Assembly (NCBI GenBank): GCA_946184615.1
Contig: CAMHFN010000009.1
Coordinates: 1-64,000 of the forward strand
Direction: 5' to 3'
DNA from: an uncultured Bacteroidales bacterium
Lineage (GTDB): Bacteria; Bacteroidota; Bacteroidia; Bacteroidales; F082
Length of the DNA: 64,000 nucleotides
The translations under genes and the position numbers were made by a program. Numbering within the stretch: position 1 is the first letter of the stretch; each line of letters begins with the position of its first letter. The notes below the pieces were generated by a model. That model searched no databases, was not told where the DNA came from, and saw nothing but the letters and a program-made list of their open reading frames with translations. Of the stretch, positions 25,375 to 34,649 are shown one piece after another.

Positions 25375-26257
25375 AGAAGCCAAAAAGCCCCCTGCCTCTA
25401 TTATTTCTTTTTTGCATGTCAGACCAGTAGAAGCAGTCGTCTTCAGAGTGAAAATCCAAAGGCAACGCAATGGTGATTGCTGCTTCGATACCACGATTCA
25501 AGCGCTTTCCTATAATGTTATAGGCATTGACATTTTGAGCTTGAGACTGGTTATTATGCTCTTGCTCCGAATACGTATCACGGAGCCCCAAATGGTAACC
25601 GCCTTCGGCTTTCAACACCAATGAGAAAGTCTTAAAGTTGATTCTGTATCGCAATCCTGCCCCCACCGTGAGACCATAGTCGTAAGGTGACATGTTACTT
25701 GAGTCGACGCTCACGACATCATTGAGACTTGGCGAAACCGGAGGCTGAGCATTAGGATTACCATCCAATGAGACTTGCTCGATGGTACTAACCAACGGTC
25801 CCACTGTATCCAACGCTAACCCGAACAAGGGTGCAACAAACACGTAAGGCTTGATATTCGGGGTCACTGGAATGGCCACTGAAATGGGCAGCCTTGCTTC
25901 CAGGTAATTCACTTTGGCACGATAGCGCATATCGACATCCCTTGGGTCACTATGAAACAATCGAGAATCACCACGACCCGTGAAAGAGACCTCCGGGGCG
26001 ACAAACATAATGCCATTAAAAAGCGGAATTTCAACATTCAACCCGAGCATCGGCCTGACGCGATACTTTAAGCTATCAAAGGGCAATTCGTTCAGGTCGG
26101 TATTTTCAGTATAGTGATAACTGGCTAGATTTCCACCAAACCGAAGACCAATAGCCACGGCTTCACGACGTTTGTTTCTATCATTTTGTTGCGCTGAGAC
26201 AAAACCCACCAGCGACAGAACCAATAAAGTCAAAAAAATCTTTTTCATTGTCTTCAA
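25373..26257 (-). CDS. Outer-membrane beta-barrel protein (PorT-like / OMP_b-brl_2)
   Basis: 294 residues with a signal peptide (MKKIFLTLLVLSLVGFVSAQ). Alternating hydrophobic strands and residues such as AIGLRFGGNLASYHY, EARLPISVAIP, GLTVGAGLRYRINFKTFSL and GIEAAITIALPLDFH are typical of small outer-membrane barrels of the PorT group. It is overlapped by 4 bases with the lipoprotein gene at 26254 (ATGA), so the two are translationally coupled. Context suggests a lipoprotein-plus-barrel pair in the same envelope, possibly assisting the upstream T9SS protein. Confidence 0.8.
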   Translation of the reverse strand: MKTMKKIFLTLLVLSLVGFVSAQQNDRNKRREAVAIGLRFGGNLASYHYTENTDLNELPFDSLKYRVRPMLGLNVEIPLFNGIMFVAPEVSFTGRGDSRLFHSDPRDVDMRYRAKVNYLEARLPISVAIPVTPNIKPYVFVAPLFGLALDTVGPLVSTIEQVSLDGNPNAQPPVSPSLNDVVSVDSSNMSPYDYGLTVGAGLRYRINFKTFSLVLKAEGGYHLGLRDTYSEQEHNNQSQAQNVNAYNIIGKRLNRGIEAAITIALPLDFHSEDDCFYWSDMQKRNNRGRGLFGF

Positions 26258-27108
26258 CGAATTAATTTATACCAATTTTGTCTTACCGCCGTTCCAAATT
26301 GTGAGTCGGGGTCATTAGACTTCACACGATAAACAAAAATCCAACCCTTCTCAGGAAGAGAGGCATACTGAGAGGAGCCACCAGAATCCACAGTTTTGTT
26401 GACAACGGCAAGTTTGGCTTCTTTAATACCCTCACCGGTTATCGCCCCCGTGAGGATATAACCTCTTGTCAGTTTAAACCCAGCTGTTGCTTGCTCACAA
26501 TCATACTCTACGGTAAAATAAGCAGTAAAAGTGTTTCCTGCACCTATCACAAAAGCATTGGTAGCCTTTTTATTGTATTTATCACCTTTTTCCATCACGT
26601 CCCCGTAGATATCACAAGGGACAAACATATTATGCTGGCCTTCAGGATAATATACAATTGTGTCAGGAACATGAACCACTGTTGTATCCGATACTACAAT
26701 AGTATCCGTCACCTGAAACATAGTATCCCCAGGATAATACGTGACATCTACCGTATCTATTAAAAAATCAGGATTACCACCGAAACGAAAACAAATAGAA
26801 TCGTTGGGAATAGCCGGATGACCGTTATTGGCATAAAGCTCCACCGGCTTAAACACAAATTCCCCTTGGATGTCGGGGGGCATGTTACCTTCAGGGAGGT
26901 TCAGTACCAAGGTACCACCACCCATTGATTGTTCATCCTTAATAAAGGTCAACAAAGTGTCAGGTATCACCGAATCGATGGGGTGAACCTCCGATTCAGT
27001 GCCCAGCAACACGATGGTATTTCCTTCCAGGTTTTCCTTCAAACAACCTGTCAATAGAAATCCCATCAAAACTGGCAACAGCCAAAACAATTTTCTCATC
27101 TTTTTCAT
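26254..27108 (-). CDS. Lipoprotein of unknown function in the surface operon
   Basis: 284 residues, lipobox LLTGC in MRKLFWLLPVLMGFLLTGCLKENLEG. The mature protein is beta-rich, with a VDTVDVTYYPGDTMFQV-type segment and several D-T-V-D repeats in the middle (DTIVVSDTTVVHVPDTIVYY) that resemble disordered surface linkers. It lies between the IgGFc-domain T9SS protein (10 bases) and the beta-barrel protein (4-base overlap). No family recognised. Start may be the ATG at 27108 or the one 9 bases later; both leave the lipobox intact. Confidence 0.75.
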   Translation of the reverse strand: MKKMRKLFWLLPVLMGFLLTGCLKENLEGNTIVLLGTESEVHPIDSVIPDTLLTFIKDEQSMGGGTLVLNLPEGNMPPDIQGEFVFKPVELYANNGHPAIPNDSICFRFGGNPDFLIDTVDVTYYPGDTMFQVTDTIVVSDTTVVHVPDTIVYYPEGQHNMFVPCDIYGDVMEKGDKYNKKATNAFVIGAGNTFTAYFTVEYDCEQATAGFKLTRGYILTGAITGEGIKEAKLAVVNKTVDSGGSSQYASLPEKGWIFVYRVKSNDPDSQFGTAVRQNWYKLIR

Positions 27109-27117
27109 ATTTTAAAA

Positions 27118-29931
27118 CTAGTTGATAACGGATATAAGTTGTGTTTTATTGCCTTTCATCGTACGGACTTCAAGAAGATAAAGCGTTGATGGCAAATCCC
27201 CCACGTCTACACTCAACACGGCCCTGCCATTTGCCGAAACAGATAACACCTTTTGTCCTAATAGATTGTATAAGTTTACTTCAAGTATTTCGCTACCTTT
27301 CACCATCAATTCGTCCTTAGCGGGATTGGGGTATATTTCAAGATCCACAAGACCGTTCTCGTCAAGGGCATACCCACTGCAATTAATCGTCTTAAATGCT
27401 TCTTTCTCGCAAGGGCCGTTGTTCGAGGTAACCCTCAATGTCTTTGTACCCATGGAATACGCCATGACGGTACAAGAGGCCCCGTGAGGTTTGAGTTCCC
27501 AAAATCCAGGACCTGCAGGGTTGTCCAACAATTCCCATCGGATATGGTCGGTATCCATACCCGTACTATCGTCCAAATAGTAGTTGTATTCGCCAGGCCA
27601 GTAACTGGTAGCTACCGCCACATTACTCAAGCCCAGGATTTCTTCAAAGGGTGGCGAAGCATGCAGGGTCAATTCCAACACATGATGATTATTGCAACCG
27701 TTGTCTCCCACAATAGTCGTGTCGTAGGTCTGAGTGCCCAACTCACTATACACATTGCCCATCCACTCATACTGATCACAGGTGTCCTTTTCCAAAAAAA
27801 CAGGCACGTTGGTATCAAGCGTAAAATAAAGCACACTATCATACTCACAATGCTCTTCGGTCGTAAACGGAAGAGTGTAAGTCGCTGTAGCATCGCATAA
27901 AATACGATCATCCCACCAATAAGGGTCGCATGAGGTCTTGTATCTTTCCGTTTTCTCTGGAGGTTGGCCAATGATTAGATGAAGGATATAAAGGCTGTCG
28001 CATCCCCCCTCTTGATTCACCACCACCATATAGGTATTACTCTCATCTCGCAACGTGTCGAACCACATATATTCCTTACATGCCGTATCGTATAGGTGAA
28101 GCGAAACTGAGGGCCCCTCCATGATGTTCAAGTGACAAACCGTGTCACAACCCTCATTGCCAGACAAAATAGTATCATTGAAGTAAGGAACTGGATACGT
28201 GTTCCCACGAAAAACAAATGTGGGCTCGCAGGTGGTTTCCGAAACCGTCAACTCATGCAGGGGATTCACATGAACGGTCACCGACAAAGTATCAAAAGGC
28301 TGCACTGTTTTATCAAGGTCACGATACACTACCGCTTCCACATCATAATGACCTATGGAAGCATATTCGTGCAGCACTTCTTGTCCTTCGCCAAAAGTCC
28401 CATCACCGAAATCCCATGACACATGGTCGAAATCGTAGTTGAACTCCGTTCTGAACTGAATTGGAGGATCGTTTTGGCACACTGTATAACCGTTAGGCAA
28501 GTTGGTTGACAAGATATCATCCACATACAGCAGTTTGGTCAAGGTTTTGGCGCTGGAACCCACCGTATAGGCATAACCTTGCCGATCGCCCATGCCATAG
28601 ACATGTGCCACCAGGCCACTGGGACAGCTTAGACTATTTTTGCCAGGTGTGGAAAGAAGTACCCGGGCGTATGAAAACTGCGGTGCTCCAGGTACTTGGC
28701 CTTCAATATAAGCTTGAGGAACAGGATTCCCATTCAATTCCAGATGCTCTAAATCCTCTGTGTAGCACACCACATTCACGTAATGGGTCAAACTGGCTGC
28801 CGAAGAAAAAGTGGAGAAGATAACTTCTTGGAGGGTCTGTTCCACTGGCGAAATCCATACCATGGAAGGATCCCCGTAGGTATTGTTACTCGAGTGGGAA
28901 TGGTGATAGAGATAGACGGCAACAGGACCACTCGACTCAAGATAGCAGCAGTTTTGTGTCATCCAGAACGCATAGCTCTGACCGGCATCCAAAGGAGGAC
29001 AGAGGGGTACGCCATCTCGCAAAACTTCGGTATGGTCATAAAGGGCCGTTATTTTTACCCGATCATTCTGCAGATTGTGGGGCCCCTTTGTCTTAGTCAC
29101 CACAAAATGCTTCCCCCAATTGTCCACCGGCATGGCTTGTTCAAACACGTGGTCATACCCCTCGTTCACCGGTCCATCAGCCACAGAGGTGACGGTGTTT
29201 CCGTTGAACACGGCAATGGGTTTATCGTTAAGGCTCTCTATCAAAGTCCCAGAAAAATCACCTTCTACATTGCTAACATTGCCAGGATTCTTGCTCAACA
29301 CATGATAACACTGACCTGCTTGAAGCGTGATTGAATACGCAACTCCTTGAGGATAGTTGTCCATGGTCTCACACGATGGGGTAATTTGCACTTGGGTATT
29401 GTCTTCGGTGGCAATGACCAAGAAAGAAGCCCTGTTATCTTCAGCATGACTACCGCCTGTGTAATAAAGCGATTTATTGGTCTGAACCATGTATTTGCAA
29501 CCCAGTGCCTCAACGGGCAGCACGTTGGCGGCGTCATACGAATTCTGGGTTTCATTGGCGATGTAAAGAGAGATAGTATCCTCAGCCACCACAAAAAGTC
29601 CTTTATTAATTTTGCTCGGATTGTCAAGACCATTATCTTGGTCACAATAACCTTGTACATCTTGAATCAAAAAAGAGGCTACACTATTACCAGGAACAAC
29701 AAACTCATCCGACCAATGCGTATTGGGATTGCTCACGGTCACCTTACAGCCACGTTTCGCACTGGCAAACAGCGTCAACCGATCCGTGGTCGTTGAAGAC
29801 CTATAGCCATTTCGCATGAACGAAACCCAAAATCGAGTGCCCTGTGTGGTTGGAGTCTGGGTTTGGGCATACCCCAAAGTGGCACCGACGGCGACCATCA
29901 AGAGAAGAACGCAAAGCACTCGTTTCAACAT
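27118..29931 (-). CDS. T9SS-secreted protein with an IgGFc-binding N-terminal domain and four Cys-rich repeats
   Basis: 937 residues, signal peptide (MLKRVLCVLLLMVAVGATLGYAQ). Next comes an IgGFc-binding-type domain opening GTRFWVSFMRNGY, with FLIQDVQGYC and GGSHAEDNRASFLVIATED, and extending to about residue 440. A PKD domain with WDFGDGTFGEG follows. Then come four repeated units, each with a cysteine pair such as CEPTFVFRG...GCDTVCHL, CKEYMWFD...GCDSLYIL, CDPYWWDD...CEYDSVLY, CDQYEWMG...GCNNHHVL. A type-A T9SS sorting domain ends the protein (IYPNPAKDELMVKG, then YNLLGQKV). The name refers to the domain's original characterisation, not to proof that this protein binds antibodies. First gene of the surface operon. 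Confidence 0.9.
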   Translation of the reverse strand: MLKRVLCVLLLMVAVGATLGYAQTQTPTTQGTRFWVSFMRNGYRSSTTTDRLTLFASAKRGCKVTVSNPNTHWSDEFVVPGNSVASFLIQDVQGYCDQDNGLDNPSKINKGLFVVAEDTISLYIANETQNSYDAANVLPVEALGCKYMVQTNKSLYYTGGSHAEDNRASFLVIATEDNTQVQITPSCETMDNYPQGVAYSITLQAGQCYHVLSKNPGNVSNVEGDFSGTLIESLNDKPIAVFNGNTVTSVADGPVNEGYDHVFEQAMPVDNWGKHFVVTKTKGPHNLQNDRVKITALYDHTEVLRDGVPLCPPLDAGQSYAFWMTQNCCYLESSGPVAVYLYHHSHSSNNTYGDPSMVWISPVEQTLQEVIFSTFSSAASLTHYVNVVCYTEDLEHLELNGNPVPQAYIEGQVPGAPQFSYARVLLSTPGKNSLSCPSGLVAHVYGMGDRQGYAYTVGSSAKTLTKLLYVDDILSTNLPNGYTVCQNDPPIQFRTEFNYDFDHVSWDFGDGTFGEGQEVLHEYASIGHYDVEAVVYRDLDKTVQPFDTLSVTVHVNPLHELTVSETTCEPTFVFRGNTYPVPYFNDTILSGNEGCDTVCHLNIMEGPSVSLHLYDTACKEYMWFDTLRDESNTYMVVVNQEGGCDSLYILHLIIGQPPEKTERYKTSCDPYWWDDRILCDATATYTLPFTTEEHCEYDSVLYFTLDTNVPVFLEKDTCDQYEWMGNVYSELGTQTYDTTIVGDNGCNNHHVLELTLHASPPFEEILGLSNVAVATSYWPGEYNYYLDDSTGMDTDHIRWELLDNPAGPGFWELKPHGASCTVMAYSMGTKTLRVTSNNGPCEKEAFKTINCSGYALDENGLVDLEIYPNPAKDELMVKGSEILEVNLYNLLGQKVLSVSANGRAVLSVDVGDLPSTLYLLEVRTMKGNKTQLISVIN

Positions 29932-29953
29932 AAGACCACTTCAGATAATCATG

Positions 29954-29984
29954 CAAAAATAGCACTTTTCTGTTAATAAATCAA
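29954..29984 (-). promoter_or_regulatory. Promoter of the IgGFc-domain surface operon
   Basis: On the minus strand TTG (29982-29984), 20 bases, TATTTTTG (29954-29961), 22 bases before the start codon. It overlaps the 3' end of the Nudix gene, so the operon can be expressed independently of that gene. Confidence 0.7.
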
Positions 29985-30451
29985 GTTTTTAGTATTTTTC
30001 CATTCAGGACGGCCTCCCGAAGGACATCCCCTTCATAAGTAAGTTTCAATGAAAAGAACGGAACCTGCTCCTCGATAAGTTTCAAAAAGATCTTATCGCC
30101 CTCCCACAGGGTCAGTTCCAAGAGGTGTTTTTTTTCTATCCAATCGAGGTCACCTTCGTTGCATACGATCTGTTCACCAGTCCAGTCGGTACAGACGAAG
30201 AGGTGCATGTGTTCGTTTTCCCAGCGGTCGGAGATGAAGGTGACGATGCCGCAGTAGCGCCATTGGGTGACGGTGAAGCCGGTCTCTTCGCGCACTTCAC
30301 GGAGCATACAATCCTCGGGGCTCTCCCCTTCTTCAAAATGGCCTCCCACACCGAGCCATTTGTCATGGTTCAGATCATTTTCTTTTTTGGTGCGGTGCAG
30401 CATGAGGTATTGGGAGCCGCGTTCGAGATAGCAGAGGGTGGTTTGTTTCAA
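29981..30451 (-). CDS. Nudix hydrolase (MutT-like, probable (d)NTP diphosphatase)
   Basis: 156 residues with a complete Nudix box: GGHFEEGESPEDCMLREV followed by REETGF, i.e. GX5EX7REUXEEXGU. An 8-oxo-dGTP or related nucleotide clean-up role is likely, but substrates of Nudix enzymes cannot be read from the box alone. The N-terminus KQTTLCYLERGSQYLMLHRT is the typical first strand. The start is TTG at 30449-30451, since the frame closes upstream and the next in-frame ATG would remove the first strand. A perfect-looking 4 x 7-base array abuts this TTG. Confidence 0.92.
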   Translation of the reverse strand: MKQTTLCYLERGSQYLMLHRTKKENDLNHDKWLGVGGHFEEGESPEDCMLREVREETGFTVTQWRYCGIVTFISDRWENEHMHLFVCTDWTGEQIVCNEGDLDWIEKKHLLELTLWEGDKIFLKLIEEQVPFFSLKLTYEGDVLREAVLNGKILKT

Positions 30452-30479
30452 TTTAGAATTTAGAATTTAGAATTTAGAG
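30452..30479 (-). repeat. 4 x 7-base tandem array directly against a TTG start codon
   Basis: On the minus strand the units are CTCTAAA, TTCTAAA, TTCTAAA, TTCTAAA and the next base is the T of the TTG start, with no gap. No known Bacteroidetes promoter element lies inside. The same arrangement with different units appears upstream of three plus-strand genes (40347, 48928, 49605). Confidence 0.75.
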
Positions 30480-30484
30480 ATAAA

Positions 30485-30512
30485 GCAAAGGCGGCCTCCC
30501 GGCCGCCTTTGC
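30485..30512 (-). terminator. Terminator of gdhA
   Basis: Strong hairpin GCAAAGGCGGCC / GGCCGCCTTTGC with a 4-base loop, 22 bases after the gdhA stop. On the minus strand it is followed by TTTATCTC, a modest T-run. Confidence 0.75.
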
Positions 30513-30534
30513 GAGATAACCTTTGAACTTTGGT

Positions 30535-31878
30535 TTAGATGATACCTTGAGCGAGCATAGCTTTGGCAACGCGCATGAAGCCGGCGATGTTGGCACCCTT
30601 AACATAGTTAATGGAACCATCAGCTTGTTTACCGTACTCAACGCACATGTCATAGATGTCGTTCATGATCTTGTGCAGTTTCTGGTCAACCTCGGGGGCA
30701 GTCCAGTTGATGTGAGCGGCATTCTGGCAGATTTCCAGACCAGAGGTGGCCACACCACCAGCGTTGACGGCCTTACCAGGAGCGAACGGGATGCCAGCGC
30801 CTTGGATGGCGGCGATAGCTTCAGCCGTGCAGCCCATGTTGGAGATTTCAGCAACGTACTGGACGCCATTGGCGATCAATTCCTTAGCGTCAGCTTCGTT
30901 CATTTCGTTTTGGAAAGCGGACGGGCAAGCGATGTCGCATTTCACCATCCAAGCCTTCTTACCAGGAGTGAAGATAGCCTTGCCGGGGAACTTGGTAGCC
31001 ATGTCTTCCACCTTGTTGCGGCGTGAGTCACGCATGACCAGCATGTAGTCGATCATTTCCTTGTTGATACCTTCGGGCAGTTCGCAAACGCCGTCCGGGC
31101 CTGACAGAGCGACGACTTTAGCGCCGAGCTCAGTAGCCTTGGTGGCAGCGCCCCAAGCCACGTTACCGAAGCCTGACAGAGCGACTCTCTTGCCTTGCAT
31201 GGTTTCACCCTTCTGGTGGACCATACGGTCAACATAGTACATAGCACCGAAACCGGTAGCCTCAGGACGGATCAAAGAACCACCCCAGCCATAGCTCTTA
31301 CCAGTCAGAGCGCCAGTGCTGTGTTCACGGGCGAGCTTCTTGTAAGCGCCATAGAGGTAACCGATCTCACGGCCGCCAACGCCGACGTCACCAGCAGGTG
31401 AGTCTTGGTCAGCACCGATGTTTCTCCAAAGTTCATACATGAAAGCCTGGCAGAAACGCATGATCTCAGCGTCTGACTTGCCTGTCGGGTCGAAGTCAGC
31501 ACCACCCTTACCACCGCCGAGAGGCAGGTTGGTCAGGGAGTTCTTGAAGATCTGCTCGAAGCCCAAGAACTTCAGCATAGAGACGTTGACAGCCGGGTGG
31601 AAACGGAGACCGCCTTTGTAAGCGCCGAGGGCGGCGTTGTACTGGACGCGGTAACCGAGGTTCACCTGAACTTGGCCTTTGTCGTCTACCCAAGTCACAC
31701 GGAATGTGAAGATACGATCGGGTTCAACAAGACGTTCAACGATCTTTGCAGCTTCAAATTCGGGGTGTTGGTTGTACACTTCTTCGATGGATTCGAGCAC
31801 TTCGCGTACTGCCTGTAAATACTCTTTTTCGCCTGGATGTTTGGCCTCCAGAGCGGTCATGATTTCATTTACTTTCAT
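30535..31878 (-). CDS. gdhA: Glutamate dehydrogenase, NADP-type hexameric
   Basis: Aminates 2-oxoglutarate with NH4+ and NADPH, the main ammonia entry in gut Bacteroidales. 447 residues match the small hexameric family. Motifs: the active-site lysine loop NLPLGGGKGGADFDP, NLGYRVQYNAALGAYKGGLR, EATGFGAMYYVDRM with the Rossmann VALSGFGNVAWGAATKA, and GVQYVAEISNMGCTAEA. Codon use is strongly biased, consistent with high expression. It stands alone between its own promoter and a strong terminator. Confidence 0.97.
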   Translation of the reverse strand: MKVNEIMTALEAKHPGEKEYLQAVREVLESIEEVYNQHPEFEAAKIVERLVEPDRIFTFRVTWVDDKGQVQVNLGYRVQYNAALGAYKGGLRFHPAVNVSMLKFLGFEQIFKNSLTNLPLGGGKGGADFDPTGKSDAEIMRFCQAFMYELWRNIGADQDSPAGDVGVGGREIGYLYGAYKKLAREHSTGALTGKSYGWGGSLIRPEATGFGAMYYVDRMVHQKGETMQGKRVALSGFGNVAWGAATKATELGAKVVALSGPDGVCELPEGINKEMIDYMLVMRDSRRNKVEDMATKFPGKAIFTPGKKAWMVKCDIACPSAFQNEMNEADAKELIANGVQYVAEISNMGCTAEAIAAIQGAGIPFAPGKAVNAGGVATSGLEICQNAAHINWTAPEVDQKLHKIMNDIYDMCVEYGKQADGSINYVKGANIAGFMRVAKAMLAQGII

Positions 31879-31941
31879 TTTAATGATTTGAATTTTAAAA
31901 GGTTATGATAAACTAAAAAGTTTTCTATTCGTTTTTCGATG

Positions 31942-31949
31942 CAAAGGTA
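31942..31949 (-). promoter_or_regulatory. -7 element of gdhA
   Basis: Minus-strand TACCTTTG, 63 bases before the gdhA start, giving an AT-rich leader of roughly 55 bases. No clear -33 element at 19 bases. Confidence 0.6.
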
Positions 31950-31984
31950 GTGCTTTAAATCCAAATAAAAAAATAAAAGTGAGA

Positions 31985-32671
31985 TTATTTTTTTACCTCG
32001 AGGTCCTCATCCCCTATCCACTCTCCATACTCGTAAATCGCAACCCTGGTAATCCTTCCGTCCGGGTTGTAATACACCTCCTTGCCGTGCCTCTCGTTGT
32101 CGACATAATGGGTGACCAAGCACTTATAGCCCGACTGCTCATAACTAATCTGCGTCCCGGTACCTTTGTCAAAATCAGCCTTAGCTGCAAGGTTGCCATC
32201 TGAATAAAAAAGCATCCACGAACCATCCATCATATCGTCGGTGAACTGTCCTTCTTGAAAGACCTGCCCATTTTCATACCAACGATGAAACGCTCCATTC
32301 AACATTCCATCAACATAATACCCTTCGCAAATCAAAATGCCTTTCAAAGAGTATTCCCTATATACACTATCTTGTACTCCATCTTTGTACCACGACTCCT
32401 CCATGAGGTTGCCATTTTCGTGCCAACGGCGCAACAGCCCATTCATCGTGTCGTTCCTGTAAGTCACCTCAAGCTGGGGCTTCCCATTGGGCATATACCA
32501 CACGCTACAACCGTTTAACATCCCATCCTCGTAACGCAGCTCCGACTTCAAGTTGCCATTGTCCCAATAGTCCTTTTTCACCTTCACCTGAGTGTCACAC
32601 GACACCCAAAAAAGCAGCGACAATCCCAAAAGCAAAAAGCACCTCAATTCACTCATACTCTTCCTCCTCAT
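31985..32671 (-). CDS. MORN-repeat lipoprotein
   Basis: 228 residues with a lipoprotein signal (ELRCFLLLGLSLLFWVSCDT, lipobox WVSC). The mature part is built of about eight MORN_2-like units, each with a NG.L..E..Y..G...G pattern, for example WDNGNLKSELRYEDGMLNG, HENGNLMEESWYKDGVQD and YENGQVFQEGQFTDDMMDG. Proteins of this kind have been labelled 'toxin-antitoxin YwqK antitoxin', but no partner toxin is adjacent and that label is not supported here. The start could be 32671 or the ATG at 32656; both overlap the stop of the LysM gene and both keep the lipobox. Third gene of the guaA operon. Confidence 0.8.
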   Translation of the reverse strand: MRRKSMSELRCFLLLGLSLLFWVSCDTQVKVKKDYWDNGNLKSELRYEDGMLNGCSVWYMPNGKPQLEVTYRNDTMNGLLRRWHENGNLMEESWYKDGVQDSVYREYSLKGILICEGYYVDGMLNGAFHRWYENGQVFQEGQFTDDMMDGSWMLFYSDGNLAAKADFDKGTGTQISYEQSGYKCLVTHYVDNERHGKEVYYNPDGRITRVAIYEYGEWIGDEDLEVKK

Positions 32672-34622
32672 ACACCCACACCGGCTTTAACTCTACCGAC
32701 GGACTGTCATACTGGTACACGTTCCAATAACGGTTCTCATACCCGTCCTCGTATCGACGTTTGTTGAAGTAAAACCTTGTATGAAGCAATGGGATATGAT
32801 AATAAGGCAGGCACTCCAAAGGCTGAGGTCCAAACTCCATCAACGCATTCAGAAAATACCAACCCACGTCAAAGCCCTCAAAGGCATATTCCATCGGTTC
32901 ACTCTCGTATTTTGAGCGGAAATCATCAACAAACTTCAAGGTAATTGAATCGTTATAATCCACAAAATGAGAGGAAAAATACATGGAATTCAAATTCAAT
33001 AAATTGGGAACCAATAAGTTATCAAACTCTTCCCAATGAGGAAGGCCTATCAAGGTAATAGGATATTTTTGTGCTGATTTGTTTATACTATTCAATATTT
33101 TTGTAGCAAATACTATATTATCCCCATAGGCAACTAATACATTGTCACGAGCAGAAGAGAGTCCTTTTTTAAAGGCCTCAGTTTCCGAAAACGTCATGTG
33201 ACGGAACTGGTTCTCGAAATAGGCTTCTCCTTCAGGATGCTCACCCAAGGCTTTGGTGGAAAAGATCTGGCCTTCGACTTCCAAGGTGGAAAGGACTCTT
33301 TTGCCCATTTTCCGCCGTGCACTTTCCTTGATAATCAAGTCCAACATCTCCTCATTGCTCAGCAACACCTCTGGCATCACGGTCGTGTCAAGGATCCGTT
33401 CCAGTTCAGCAACCATTGCACTGTCTTTCGCACTACCGGAAGTCATCAAAGTCACCTTGGCTTTAGGATAGTGGAGTCGAATCAGGTCGGAAAGTTCTTC
33501 CACCATGGCTTTGGCACTGGGTTTCAGCTTCAGCACATTGGGAGCGTTGACGATGATGCTCTCTCGCTCCGACATGGGGTTGACAATCAAGATATTGTTC
33601 GCTGAGGCGTATTGCTGCACCACCGCAAACGACTTGCTGAAAAACGGTCCGACAATCAAGTCAACGGGTTGTTTCTCCAGTTGACTTACTGCGGTTTCGG
33701 CGGTAGCAGTGTTCTCATGGACATCAATCACGGTCAGGTCCAGATGCAACCCATAATGCTTTGTCAGTGAGTCAGCTGCCATCATAAAACCTTCATAAAA
33801 TTGAAGGAATTTCAAGGCGCGACCATGCTTTGATTTCTCCGCTTTTTCTTTTGATGCGTCAATCTTATCTATACTATTAAGATAGAGAGGCACCAAAAGT
33901 GCCACATGATAGTGTCGGCTCTTGTTTTCCACTGAGCCATAGCACCAGTCCGGTCGGTATTCTGGCAAGATATAAGGCCCCGACAAAGGTTCCTCCACCA
34001 CGGTATCCACCACAGGTTCTTCTGGGCTCACCAAGGTATCCGGTTCCGGAGCAGACTCTTGAGGCTGTTCCTGTTGGGTTGTGGCACCTTCGTAAGGTAT
34101 CAGGATTTTCTGACCCACAAAGACACGGGATCCTACCGTAGGATTCAACAGGCGAAAGTCATCCTCATCCACATTCCAACGGCGCAACAGACGGCTGGTC
34201 CTCTCCGACTCTTTCACCGTATGAACGATATACCCATCACCCAACTCATCTCCCTCCTCCAAAGTGATTTCGGGAGCAACAACAGGTTGGGGAGTGACAA
34301 GGGTATCTTTTGAGACCACGGGGACAGGAGTAATGGCAGGCTCTGACTGTTTGACAACTGGAATGCCGATGACCATCTCGGCTTGCAATCCCAAGTCATT
34401 GATCTCGGGATTCAGCCTGACAATCTCCTCTTCTGACACCTGATACACTCTGGAGATACTATAAAGCGTCTCACCACTTTTCACATGGTGCATATAATAC
34501 TGTTTATCGCTGATGGTAACGATCTCCGTGGACCTTTCCACCACCACCTGGCTAAACACAAACGTTGGAAGCATCAAGGCCCCAAACAACAGCACCCGTA
34601 ATATTAATAGTCTCTTTTTCAT
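32649..34622 (-). CDS. Secreted LysM protein with a periplasmic-binding-protein-like domain
   Basis: 657 residues with a signal peptide (MKKRLLILRVLLFGALMLPTFVFSQ). Two LysM domains bind peptidoglycan: residues ~43-90 (YYMHHVKSGETLYSISRVYQ) and ~130-176 (GYIVHTVKESERTSRLLRRW). A Pro/Glu-rich linker of about 55 residues follows. Residues ~230-620 form a type-1 periplasmic binding fold like those of branched amino-acid receptors (HVALLVPLYLNSIDK, VDLIVGPFFSKSFAVVQQY, NNILIVNPMSERES). A ligand-sensing or wall-bound receptor role is possible but unproven. Adjacent to guaA in a likely operon, as in other Bacteroidales. Confidence 0.85.
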   Translation of the reverse strand: MKKRLLILRVLLFGALMLPTFVFSQVVVERSTEIVTISDKQYYMHHVKSGETLYSISRVYQVSEEEIVRLNPEINDLGLQAEMVIGIPVVKQSEPAITPVPVVSKDTLVTPQPVVAPEITLEEGDELGDGYIVHTVKESERTSRLLRRWNVDEDDFRLLNPTVGSRVFVGQKILIPYEGATTQQEQPQESAPEPDTLVSPEEPVVDTVVEEPLSGPYILPEYRPDWCYGSVENKSRHYHVALLVPLYLNSIDKIDASKEKAEKSKHGRALKFLQFYEGFMMAADSLTKHYGLHLDLTVIDVHENTATAETAVSQLEKQPVDLIVGPFFSKSFAVVQQYASANNILIVNPMSERESIIVNAPNVLKLKPSAKAMVEELSDLIRLHYPKAKVTLMTSGSAKDSAMVAELERILDTTVMPEVLLSNEEMLDLIIKESARRKMGKRVLSTLEVEGQIFSTKALGEHPEGEAYFENQFRHMTFSETEAFKKGLSSARDNVLVAYGDNIVFATKILNSINKSAQKYPITLIGLPHWEEFDNLLVPNLLNLNSMYFSSHFVDYNDSITLKFVDDFRSKYESEPMEYAFEGFDVGWYFLNALMEFGPQPLECLPYYHIPLLHTRFYFNKRRYEDGYENRYWNVYQYDSPSVELKPVWVYEEEEYE

Positions 34623-34649
34623 TCCTCTATTTTTAAAGAATCACCTCTC

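Noticed and set aside
27118-29931. Proof that the IgGFc-domain protein binds antibodies
   Set aside because: The domain name is historical; the domain is widespread in secreted bacterial proteins and binding cannot be inferred from sequence.
31985-32671. MORN-repeat lipoprotein as an antitoxin
   Set aside because: The database-style label comes from distant similarity; no toxin gene is adjacent and the protein is a lipoprotein in the guaA operon.
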